A DNA stretch of 64,000 bases from Aradus depressus (lineage: Eukaryota; Arthropoda; Insecta; Hemiptera; Aradidae). The stretch's first letter is position 1. Each line of letters begins with the position of its first letter. The stretch spans positions 78,504,037 to 78,568,036 of the forward strand of contig OY759214.1 in NCBI GenBank assembly GCA_963662175.1, given 5' to 3'. The notes below the pieces were generated by a model. The model ran no database searches. It saw nothing but the letters and a program-made list of their open reading frames with translations, and had not been told where the DNA came from. This document shows positions 1 to 9,183 of this stretch, in pieces. The position numbers and the translations under genes were made by a program.

Positions 1-333
1 TCCGAAATTCTAATGAAAAGAGGATTAACAAAAATGGACGATGGATTGTTCATATTTAGCCGAGATCAGCGTCTCAAAGCTCCTGACTTGAACGTTCTGA
101 ATGCTGAACAAGTCTACAAGATAGCCTCAAATTTACGATGTAATTTACGTTTAGTTAAAGGTTTACAGAGTAAATATTTTAATTTTGGTATTAAGTATTG
201 TCCTGATGTACTCAATATTTTAGAAACAAATGCCAAATCTTACCATCTGTATTCAATAGAAGGGAATCATCATTTACATATGGACATGCCAGAGAAATTA
301 GCACCGTTATTAATTGAATTATTGACATCTTGA
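1..333 (+). CDS. Serine hydrolase-like protein (SERHL/kraken type), copy A, 3' end
   Basis: This is the C-terminal part of an alpha/beta-hydrolase, open from the first base of the window to a TGA at 331-333. The N-terminal part lies outside the window. The residues FSRDQRLK near the start and GNHHLHMDMPEKLAPLL near the end match the equivalent places in copies B and C; the His pair is where the catalytic histidine of this family sits. The likely role is hydrolysis of an unknown small ester or acyl substrate. An AATAAA signal follows at 376-381. The family call rests on likeness to copies B and C, which contain the nucleophile motif. Exact substrate and localisation cannot be told. Confidence 0.8.
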   Translation, partial: SEILMKRGLTKMDDGLFIFSRDQRLKAPDLNVLNAEQVYKIASNLRCNLRLVKGLQSKYFNFGIKYCPDVLNILETNAKSYHLYSIEGNHHLHMDMPEKLAPLLIELLTS

Positions 334-375
334 TTTAACCATTCCGTTACCTATTAATATTGAATGGTTCATCAC

Positions 376-381
376 AATAAA
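376..381 (+). terminator. Polyadenylation signal after copy A
   Basis: An AATAAA hexamer lies about 43 bases after the stop codon of copy A, the usual place for a short 3' UTR. Confidence 0.5.
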
Positions 382-882
382 CAAATGCTAAGATATGAGC
401 AAATAATTAAAGAAGAGATGTTTATGGAGCAATATTTTCCCCAACCTAATGTGAATTATTGAAATAATGAAAAATCTGAGCAAAAATATGTCTTTCTTCA
501 TATGTAAAAGAATATTTTTTGTTGGCCAGATGAACTTCAGATATAAATGTCCACATATCTTTTTTGCTATCATAAAAACATGCAGAGAATGGAAATTATA
601 AAATGGAATATGTGCTTCAAACAACTTTGAAAATAACAACTGCATAAATGTAGACGAGGGTCAGTCACTTACTGTCTGGAAGAATGGGGTTGATAAAACT
701 TCGTTTCATATGAAGTCCTCACTTTTGGTTTCAGTTTTAGAAAAATTTAAAACTTCATTGTTGTAAGTCAGATTTGCGATATTGTCTAGTCGATATTTTT
801 TATAGAATCATGAACTTGTGAGCCCTTAACAGACGTTGGTTAAGCAATTTTGCAGTTCTTCGAGTATCACCTTATTTTCTGA

Positions 883-1228
883 TTTTAACTGCACTGACGA
901 GCATATTATTTGGATATTTTTTTTTGAGAGCACAATTTCCGACTTCGATTTTAGTTTTTGAATTGATTCGGTTTTGAGTTATCGGAAATTTGAGGGAATT
1001 GTTTTGTGTGTATGCTTTTCCTACTTTTTTTCAAACAGGACCTATCGGAAAAGTTAAGAATTTTTTCCATCTGGCGCCTTTTGTAACTATAACTGCACTC
1101 GCGAGCACATTTTTTGGAGTACAATTACCGTCAGAATATAGTATTGCACCTTTTTGAGTTATCGAAAATTTGATGTAATGGTTTTGTGTGCATGCTTTTC
1201 CTATTTTGTGTGCATGCTTTTCCTATTT
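883..1228 (+). repeat. Imperfect tandem duplication between copies A and B
   Basis: Two diverged units of roughly 150 bases (about 883-1030 and 1085-1211) share the order: aactgcact, gagcac or gagcat, a T-run, ttgagttatcg, and gttttgtgtg followed by atgcttttccta. The second unit ends in a 21-base tandem doublet (1183-1203 and 1204-1224). No 5' exon of a hydrolase is visible anywhere between 334 and 1289. Confidence 0.65.
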
Positions 1229-1289
1229 TTTTGCATGTAACCTATTAACGGATATATATTTAAATTTGGCCAACTTCCCCTGATTGCAG

Positions 1290-2137
1290 GTAAGCGGTGG
1301 GGCGCTAAAGACTCGGAGGTTATCCTAGCCGTGCACGGTTTCCTAGACAATGCAGCCTCCTTTGACCGGTTGGTACCTCTCTTAAAGACCTCCTCCAGTG
1401 TCCTCTCCCTCGATCTGCCAGGACATGGCCAGTCCTCCCACCTCCCTAAAGGGATTAACATCCATTATCTTGACTATGTCTCTTTCATTCGCTTTATCCT
1501 TAAATATTACCTCAAATTACCCAAAGTATCGTTAATGGGTCACTCTTTTGGTAGCAGTTTGTGTTTTGTTTACGCTGGACTTTACCCAGATCATGTTCAC
1601 AAAATGATCAATATTGAGTGTGCCCGACCATCAGTGGCAGACAAACTGGACTTATTCATAGAAGATTTTCGCAATTCAGTTGACGGTTTTATACAATTCG
1701 ACAGCCAACAAAAAACAGATAAAGAAGTAAACGGTTTTGAATTTGATGAAACTGTAGATTATATGTATAAATTTCGTTCAAAAAAAGGACTACCCTTGTC
1801 AAAAGAAAGTTGTTACATTTTATCAAAAAGAGGAGTGAAACATCTAGGGGAAAACCTCCACAAATTTTCGCACGATGGAAGACTTAAATACCGAAGTTTT
1901 TGCAGGCTTACAAATAAAAGTTTTGATGCTCTTGCTGAAAAAATATCCTGTGAAGTGCTGAACATCCAAGCCAAAGATGGTTTGATATTTGAAAAAAATA
2001 GTTTAATATCTGAACAGTTGTCAAAAATGACAAACTCCCCAAAAGTTAGTAATACAACTGTAGAAGGTGGACATCATGTTCATCTCGAAACTCCTCAAAA
2101 TGTTGCCAGTCTTATCAGCGATTTTCTTAAATCTTGA
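1290..2137 (+). CDS. Serine hydrolase-like protein (SERHL/kraken type), copy B, terminal exon
   Basis: This exon encodes 281 residues of an alpha/beta-hydrolase and stops with TGA at 2135-2137. It starts at a clear acceptor (tgattgcag at 1281-1289) and opens with the last two bases of a split Gly codon, giving GKRWGAKDSEVILAVHGFLDN. The HG(F)LDNA block forms the oxyanion region. The nucleophile elbow GHSFGS is encoded at 1538-1555, and GGHHVHLETP near the C-terminus carries the catalytic His. Upstream residues usual in the family (a short PVPWG-type segment) must come from an earlier exon that is not seen between copies A and B. The open frame shows no damage, so it is probably functional if spliced. 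The substrate is unknown. Confidence 0.85.
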
Positions 2138-2167
2138 CCTATTTTCAAAGCCAGTTGTTTTTCAGCC

Positions 2168-2173
2168 AATAAA
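2168..2173 (+). terminator. Polyadenylation signal after copy B
   Basis: AATAAA lies 31 bases after the copy B stop; further AATAAA-like hexamers follow near 2260 and 2383. Copy B therefore has its own 3' end. Confidence 0.5.
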
Positions 2174-2844
2174 GTATTGTAGGATGTTAATAGATTGTTT
2201 ATTTATTTAATTATTTATTTTTTCTTCGCAATTTCAGTACGTAATTTTGCTACTCTCCAAAATAAAATATTTTACTGTAGTTATACATCTTGTAAATGTT
2301 TTCATACAAACAAATGTTATACTTCCTATTATATTTTTGCATAGATGAAACATATTTTGGATCTTTTTTTAACAAAAAATAAATTGTTATTAAAGCCAAT
2401 CACAAATTCTTATTAAAATCCTCACGACTAATTTTTTCTTGCGCGTTTAGATAATGATTTTTTAATATGATTACTGAAGAGCTACCAACATTATCATTAA
2501 ATTTGTTTCATTATACTTATGTAAATTGTTATTTGCTCAACATTATTATTATTATAAATAATTAAGTATTGTTAAATGTTAATAGATTATTTATTTGTTT
2601 TCTGAGTTTTTTTTTCTTTACTTCTCTTCTATGTTCTGAAATTTCAATGGGTAAATTTCCTCATTTAAAAATCGAATTAAAGATTGATGCTAAAATAAAA
2701 AAAATACGCATTGAAAAAGACCTTTAAAGGCCCTTAACGCAAAACTAATATATACCTGAAATTATAATAATTCATATCCAATATTATTATCACTTCAGGT
2801 GTATTCCTTGCTATTTCAATAAATTAGACATGAATTAATTTCAG
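2174..2844. other. AT-rich spacer, no gene seen
   Basis: This stretch holds AT-rich sequence with several possible polyadenylation hexamers and ends with the acceptor tract of copy C (attaatttcag at 2834-2844). I see no 5' exon for copy C and no recognisable repeat. Confidence 0.5.
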
Positions 2845-3674
2845 GTAAATGGTGGGGGAAGCAAGAAATTCAGCCAATAATTGCATTGCATGGACTGTTC
2901 GATAATGCAGCTACATTTGATCGGCTCATTCCTCATCTGGAAACTGACTCAATACTAGCCATTGACATCCCAGGTTTTGGTCGTTCCTCAAATCCACCCA
3001 AAGGACTCTCACCAAACATATTTGAAATAGTTTTATGGCTTCGATATATGATTAAATACTATTTCAAATGGACAACAGTTAATTTGTTGGGCCACTCTTT
3101 TGGTAGTAATTTATCCTTTATGTATTCATCATTTTTTCCAAATGAAGTTGCTAAATATGTAAGTATTGATTGTAGTCGTTTCAATATGGCAACAAAAACG
3201 GTTTGGATTTTGGATGATTACAGAACTGGGTATATGGGAGGAGTAGTAAAGAAAATGAATAAACGTCAGATTGGAACGTTTGAGGATTTTTTGCAGGATA
3301 TGATTAAGGAGCGTCTAAATGCAAAAATGCATTTAACTGAAGACAATTGTCGTTTACTTCTTGAAAGAGATTTAGAATTACTTGATGATGGAAAGTATAA
3401 AAGTTTAGTGGATCCTAGGCCTCATTTACGTTACATCGGAAGACCAACAATACCCTTTTTAAACGCAATGTCGGAACGTATCAAGTGTCAAATGCTTACC
3501 ATTCGAGCCACAGAAGGTGTTCTACAAGACCATAGATTAAAATTATATGAAGAACAATTGATCAATTTGAAAAAAGGTTGTCAAAATTTACTTCTTGAAA
3601 CCTTAAAGGGTGGTCACCATGTACATTTGGAAAATCCAAAAGCTGTGGCTTCCACAATCAATAATTTTATTTAA
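2845..3674 (+). CDS. Serine hydrolase-like protein (SERHL/kraken type), copy C, terminal exon
   Basis: This exon encodes 275 residues, opening with GKWWGKQEIQPIIALHGLFD in the same splice phase as copy B and ending with TAA. The nucleophile elbow GHSFGS lies at 3090-3107, and GGHHVHLENP near the C-terminus supplies the catalytic His. It is clearly a paralogue of copy B but well diverged, so the duplication is old. The reading frame is undamaged. No polyadenylation hexamer is seen before the LINE fragment that starts about 110 bases downstream, so the transcript may end inside that LINE. Confidence 0.85.
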
Positions 3675-3738
3675 AACATATAATCTTAATTATACACACT
3701 TATTAACAGAAACACTCCACTCAAGCACAACATTTGTA

Positions 3739-3765
3739 AGTGTAGTACATTTAATGTACTACACT
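3739..3765. repeat. Short perfect palindrome
   Basis: Arms of 13 bases (agtgtagtacatt and its complement) surround one T, just after copy C. It would form a strong hairpin in the 3' UTR. The function is unknown. Confidence 0.7.
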
Positions 3766-3784
3766 TCTTTGCACCTCATTACTA

Positions 3785-4165
3785 CGACCACTTCTCACAT
3801 GCTTGCCCTGTCTGGGTGAAGGCCAGCAAAACTAACATTAACAAATTAAGGAAGTTTGAAAACAAGGTTCTCCGATTGGCAGTAAAGGCTCCTTGGTTCG
3901 TCCGAAACAGTCAAATCCGGCGTGAGGTGGGAGTGCCGGAAGTTGCAGACCATATCACCCAGGTTACACAGCAGTTCCACGATGGTCTTGTCGATGTGCC
4001 GGCCGCTAGCTTCTTCACCCTCGGTCGGACCACCCCCAACAGGCGACTCAAACCACGGTTATACCAGGACATTATATAACCCCTTGTATATAATAAATAT
4101 ACTTTATGTTTCTTTTAATGTGTAGAGCATTGAGTGTGCTGAGCCAATAAAAGTGTTTTTTTTTT
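3785..4165 (+). mobile_element. LINE fragment, Jockey-like reverse transcriptase C-terminus
   Basis: The frame from about 3798 to 4079 reads ACPVWVKASKTNINKLRKFE and later NKVLRLAVKAPWFVRNSQIR, the standard C-terminal block of Jockey-clade reverse transcriptases (ACPxW, QNK.LR...APW.VRN). The element is truncated at its 5' end. It carries AATAAA hexamers at 4092-4097 and 4146-4151 and ends near a T-run. It is a dead copy downstream of the hydrolase. Confidence 0.8.
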
Positions 4166-4179
4166 TTTTTTAAATATGG

Positions 4180-5427
4180 CTAATTTTACAGGAGCAAAAA
4201 GTGCTAGCCGATGATATAATGAATTTTTGATTGATTAGGCTTGAGGTAACAGAGCAAGTTTGTACTTCCAGGTTCTCAATGTTGCCAACTTGTCAAAAGA
4301 TGAAAGAAATGTCTGTGTTATTTGTATATTTTTGCATATATTATTATATTTGTTGATACTTGATGAGAGAAGTGGAGTGTGCTCTATTAGAGTTAGTTCT
4401 TCTTGAGAGTACAATGGAAGAGTCTGTCATGGGAACTCATAAACAGAATATTTCCCATATTGTATAAATGTACATTATCTGTGATTTGGGAACAATAAAG
4501 TTGTTTTTAAGAAACATTGTCGGCATAACTTGTACATGTATCCATTCCTTGCCAAAACGATCACTCATCCGATTTCAAAATGTTTATATGTTGTACTGTT
4601 GATAGAGATATCCAGAAATATCAAAGGGGTTTTACATATTTTGCATATTGCCGGTTTTGTGGCGGTTTGTTCAACTTAATTTTTTTTGCTCAAATTATAA
4701 CACGAAAAACTCGGTTTTTTTCGGTTTGAAGGTAGGTAAATAATAACTCTCTTTGATAAAAATATTGACATTATTTTTTGGCATAATTTCATTCGCATTG
4801 AAAACTTGAAATTGTAATTTCTCAAAGGTCATTTTTTTGAAAATCTTGAAAAAAATATGAAAATACCAGGTATGAAATATCAAAGTTTTAACAGCGGCTG
4901 CAGAAGAAAAGTTGAAATGTTACAAGTGCGAGGTGTATGATCCTGAGTTTATGTAACGTTGTACAGTTCTAATTGCTGTTTACTCTCCTTTTTTATATTT
5001 ATTAAGCCAATACAATATAAAGCCAATAAATGTGCCGGCGCAGGTTCTAGATGTACAATAAAAGACGTGTGTAATTAAACTGAAACACTCCGTATTGAGT
5101 AGCACTATATTTTTTCACGTTCCTCTATTTACCCTCACCATTATCAATATTAGGACATCAATACCACAAAATTGATATTTCCTGTTTTAGAAGATTAGAA
5201 AACTTTTCAGTTTACCATGATTCCTTAACCTAAACAATTTTTGGAACTTATCAATTAAATTTTTTTATTTCTGCTTTCGGCACCGAACTTAAATAATTGT
5301 AGCATAATATATATAACCGAAAGCAGAAATAATTATATAGGAATTTGAATTTACAAAGTTAATCAATGTGAGCTTTACAACTTTTTTTTAATATACATTT
5401 CATTAGTTTTACTCATTATTCTTCATA
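4180..5427. other. Non-coding AT-rich stretch
   Basis: No convincing gene or repeat boundary was recognised here. A short inverted pair (ttctgctttcgg near 5269 and its complement near 5318) flanks about 40 bases. Confidence 0.4.
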
Positions 5428-6012
5428 TACAGTAGACTCTCCCTTATCCGGCGTTCTGTTAACCGGCGCGCTCCCTTATCCGGCACTCGCAAAATAATAT
5501 CAAATTTGTTAAACTAAAATTAACATTCAATCAATTATTAGGTTATCAATTATATGAGCCACGTGTATTTACGAGCACATAATAATTCCGTAACTCACGA
5601 ATATTTTATGTATTTTTATTGTACATACATACATATGTACATTGTATTTATAATGAAGGGAACGCTAATACAATATTTTACTACTTCACTAATATCCTAT
5701 AAATAAATTACGGTATAATAAATACGTAGTTGAAAATCAAACATTTATAAAAAATGTTTCCTAGAATAGAAAAACAAAGGTACCGTCCCGTCCGTGGCAC
5801 AACAATATCGTCTTATCGGGAAATGAACACTTAACTAGTAAAGAAAGTATGTACATATTTGTCAATTTAATAAATGCTATCAACAAAATATATACTGTGA
5901 AAACTGACATTATTGCAGAGATATTGTGAAATAATTCAAATGGACTTGAAAAATAAAATAAAACTTGTTTATTTGATATATTGTCTAATTTCACTAACTA
6001 TATACATATACA

Positions 6013-6048
6013 TGGGAGTACTTTCGGTATTTCTACCATCCTCAGCCA
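6013..6048 (-). ncRNA. Hammerhead-like ribozyme core, mirror copy
   Basis: This is the exact mirror of the motif at 6084-6119, read on the other strand because both lie in one palindrome. It has the same CTGAGGA, stem II, GAAA and palindromic AGTACT. Confidence 0.6.
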
Positions 6049-6083
6049 AAAGCATAAGAGATAAGACTTATCTCTTATGCTTT

Positions 6084-6119
6084 TGGCTGAGGATGGTAGA
6101 AATACCGAAAGTACTCCCA
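6084..6119 (+). ncRNA. Hammerhead-like self-cleaving ribozyme core
   Basis: All conserved parts of a hammerhead are present in order. TGG at 6084-6086 pairs with CCA at 6117-6119 (stem I). CTGAGGA at 6087-6093 fits the CUGANGA core. GGTA at 6095-6098 pairs with TACC at 6103-6106 around a GAAA loop (stem II). The second core GAAA is at 6107-6110. The palindrome AGTACT at 6110-6115 supplies the A15.1-U16.1 pair, and C6116 is the base before the predicted cut. Stem III is too short to be stable alone, as in hammerheads of Penelope-like elements and animal retrozymes, which are thought to work as dimers. Cleavage itself is inferred. Confidence 0.6.
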
Positions 6120-6359
6120 TGTATATGTATATAGTTAGTGAAATTAGACAATATATCAAATAAACAAGTTTTATTTTATTTTTCAAGTCCATTAAAATAT
6201 ATACTGTTTTATTCCTTAGCTCACCTAAAACACTTTTTTTTATGCTTTAATTGATATATTTTTTCTCATTAATTGATGATTTCCGTTATCCGGCGTTTCC
6301 TGTTGTCCGGCGTCACGTTGGTCCCGGCAACGCCGGATAAGGGAGAGTCTACTATATAT

Positions 6360-8080
6360 ATATTTTTCATACACTAATTTTGTTCGGTCTATATAGGCTT
6401 ATTGTGATGAGAATCATATTTAATTGACAGTATCCATTTTCAGTGTGCAACAATGTAAAAAAAAAAAAAATTGTACCTGGGCAACCATACATAGGCCTGG
6501 TACTAGTTAAAAGTACAAAATTTCTCTTTGCCACCAAACATTTTCAGAATACCATACATTTTATACAACATCACCGTCCTGCATCCCACTTTACATATAT
6601 ATAATTTTTGTAAACATTTAACTATAATATAGGACGCTGTATACATGTTGACTGTTGTGAAGTAGAGATACAATCTTTGTAGCTGTCTTTACAGATCCGA
6701 CGGTAAGTAAAACAAAGCGAGTAGTGGGGAGATGCCTGCGAATTTCTCCTCTCCACCCACTAACATTGTCTTAACCAGAAATTACTTTATATTACGAGGT
6801 ATCTATATTTCTCATTATTATTTTTCTTAGTCTATGTCCAGAAGGACTATCCGAAATAGGAATCAAAAGACTCTTGATCACAGAAAAAACTTAAGATTGT
6901 CATTGTAACATTTCGTGGGGCTATATTAGGAAAGCCGCATTATTTAAAAAAAAATACTTTATTGTATTATAATTTTGATTGGTAGGACAAAGATACTCTT
7001 ATTTCAAATAAATAATGAAAAAGAAAAATACTGTAATATAAAAAATATGTATTTGAATTAATAATTATATAGGTAATGCAAGAATTAGTTTGATTTGGGG
7101 TATGGATGCGTTAGGATGAAGAGACAAACTGATAAACTGACGAAAAGGTAAAATACATATATTTGAATATAAAAAATATACAACAATATTAGAATAACAT
7201 AAATTTCTTTAATAACTAAGTCGTGAAACGATATAAAATAAAATACATATTAATCCAATGTTATAAATAGGTATATACAAAATATATTTATATTATATAA
7301 ACGATTCTTAACTGTATAAATACATTTAACAATTAAAAAATAAATTAATAAAATGGTGAGAATCATTACCTTTCCAAATTCAGAAAAAGATAAATCCTGA
7401 AAATGTTTCACTTATCTGTACGAGGTTCCAGTTTCAAATCCTGTGATTCAAAAGAGTGAAATTACGCCGCAGACAGTGTGTCCTTTGATAAGGCTGGCGC
7501 GAGAATAATCAAATTTGCTTCATGATTATCCTGGAACAAATTTATAAAATTTATGTGACATTGCTTGGATTTGCATAAAGTTACTGAGCACATCCTGAGC
7601 GCACCTAGGGCGGACACACTATTGTGTAAATATACTGATCTTATAGTTTACCTGCAGTAGTTTTATGTATATTAGAGCTTCCCTCAAACAAACTACACCA
7701 TGAAATCTTGAAAATGGCTCATCATGTTTGTATTGTAGAAAAAAAAAAAACCGGGTCAGAAGAAAAAAAAATTTTGTCGGACGTTAATGATTTTTGTTCA
7801 AGATAATCATGAAATGTACGAAGGTCAGTCCTTTTCAAATCGAACGATAAAAGAAAAACATATCCTGGTTAAACCGTCAACTCTTTTGTCCCTTACCGAG
7901 GCGACGAGGGTTTACGGCAACTGGACAAACCCTCTGGCTATTCATATCATTGAAATGGGAAAGTCACAAAAACGAACTATTCATGGCATTTCCTTCAAGT
8001 AATGTTACTTCGAGTATAAACAATGCTTCACCTATTTATGTATTTTGTTCGAGTGCGGATATTGTGTATTCCACACTTGT
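6360..8080. other. AT-rich intergenic DNA, no gene recognised
   Basis: A 71-codon frame at 7787-8002 is the longest open stretch, but it has no recognised domain. I see no repeat boundary with target-site duplication. The anoctamin 3' UTR may run into the right part of this interval. Confidence 0.4.
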
Positions 8081-8084
8081 CTGC

Positions 8085-8760
8085 CGAAAAAAAAGTCACC
8101 GGCTATAAACTTCCACAGAACGAATTAATCAATTAACTTTTTATTCCTCTAAAACCAGTCGACTGTTTGAGCTAATATTCCACAGTTGACTTACAAAGGG
8201 GCTCGTAAAACATACTAAATTTTGTGTATAAATTCATTACATCGGCAGTTATTAAGGTTTTTGAATTTAATTTAGCCTCCTCCCCTAAACCCACCTTTCT
8301 TTCGGTCTATATCGCTGAAATATCATGTCGATACATTCATTACATCGTAGTTGTTGGGTTTTTTGAATTGAGCCTTCCCTCTGATCCGTTCCCTTTTGCT
8401 GATTCCGAGCACAATTAATAAGTGTCGTCATTATAGGGTTTTGAACTCATATTTGAAATTTTGTGTCGATACAGTCATTCTGTCTGCAGTTATTAGAGTT
8501 TTTGTGTTAAGCCTCCCTCTTAATCCCCCCTTCCCTTTGGTCAATTTGGCTAAAAATCAATAAATGTCTTCGTTGGAGTGTTCTGGTTTCACAAATCAAA
8601 TGTCGTGTCGATACATTCATTCTATCGGGAGTTATCGTGTGTACAGACACAGTTTTTTTCTTTCATATTTAGAATAAAATTCCACAAAAACATAAAATTC
8701 CGTTGAAAACTCCGCATCGAATTTTTGACCGATTACGGGAAGTAAAAAGAATTTACAACA
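8085..8760 (+). repeat. Dispersed modular repeat R1
   Basis: R1 begins with a segment like caccggctataaacttcc, then gaattaatcaatta. After that come repeated modules of about 105-145 bases holding tcgatacattcattac, a variant of atcggcagttatta, ttgagttgagcc-like text and aattaataggtgtcg-like text. It ends in ccgattac near a polypurine tract. At least four modules are visible here (near 8234, 8338, 8476 and 8620). It encodes no protein. The type of mobile element is unknown. Confidence 0.7.
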
Positions 8761-8871
8761 GGTAAAATGATAACTAAGGGTACGTCACAAAAATGTTAAC
8801 CAAAATAAATAAATTGTCTATTCCAAGATTTACCTCATGTTGCAGTTCAGCTGGTATCGACTTTATCAGGA

Positions 8872-9183
8872 CTAGGGGACCTCCCAAACCGTCGATGTAT
8901 TGATTGTCTTCTTGTGAGTCTCATCACTCGCCTCCTCATTCGATTGTCGACTCTGTCGTCGGGACCCTCGTCGAATCACATCGCTAAGTCGACTCGTATT
9001 GTGCGAGTCTCGCAACGCTGTTAAAATTTCATCATATTCGTCTTGTTCTTCCGCTTTTTGGACTCCATGTTCGTATTTAGCTTCCTTGGCGAGCAAACGT
9101 TCTCGTTGTATCTGAGTTTTGATTTCTGAAGGAACGTCGGGAATTGTGTAGGCCATTATCCCCGTTAAAGCGAAGACAATATG
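8872..9183 (-). CDS. Anoctamin exon 20 (last coding exon)
   Basis: Encodes residues 928-1030 from [20 protein letters not shown] to EVP and a TAG stop. It holds the last transmembrane helix, the conserved IPDVP turn, the [12 protein letters not shown] helix, and a tail rich in Arg and Ser ([11 protein letters not shown]). The acceptor is tttttcag, just above 9183. Confidence 0.92.
   Translation of the reverse strand, partial: HIVFALTGIMAYTIPDVPSEIKTQIQRERLLAKEAKYEHGVQKAEEQDEYDEILTALRDSHNTSRLSDVIRRGSRRQSRQSNEEASDETHKKTINTSTVWEVP

Larger units (their letters stand above)
5899..6193. mobile_element. Foldback retroelement with hammerhead-like cores
   Basis: A 295-base insertion inside the pogo-like MITE, flanked by the 14-base duplication aaaatatatactgt (5885-5898 and 6194-6207). 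Positions 5939-6193 form a perfect palindrome as far as I can read it: two 127-base arms around a single A at 6066. Each arm carries a hammerhead-like core reading away from the centre. The first 40 bases (5899-5938) are not in the palindrome and include tgcagagatattgtgaaa, which recurs in the element at 19920-20220. The duplication length suggests target-primed reverse transcription rather than cut-and-paste movement. No protein is encoded. Confidence 0.75.
5430..6354. mobile_element. Pogo/Tigger-like non-autonomous DNA transposon
   Basis: The ends are inverted: CAGTAGACTCTCCCTTATCC at 5430-5449 matches the complement of 6333-6354, with one change at the last base. TA dinucleotides flank both ends (5428-5429 and 6355-6356). 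This terminal sequence is typical of pogo/Tigger elements, and TA is their target. No transposase is present, so it is a MITE. It was later hit by the hairpin retroelement at 5899-6193. Confidence 0.8.

Noticed and set aside
5913..6192. Mirror-image proteins on both strands
   Set aside because: The two frames are a by-product of the perfect palindrome, not genes.
7787..8002. Small gene of 71 codons
   Set aside because: No recognised domain, no splice or promoter context and no second copy; it may be chance or an eroded element.
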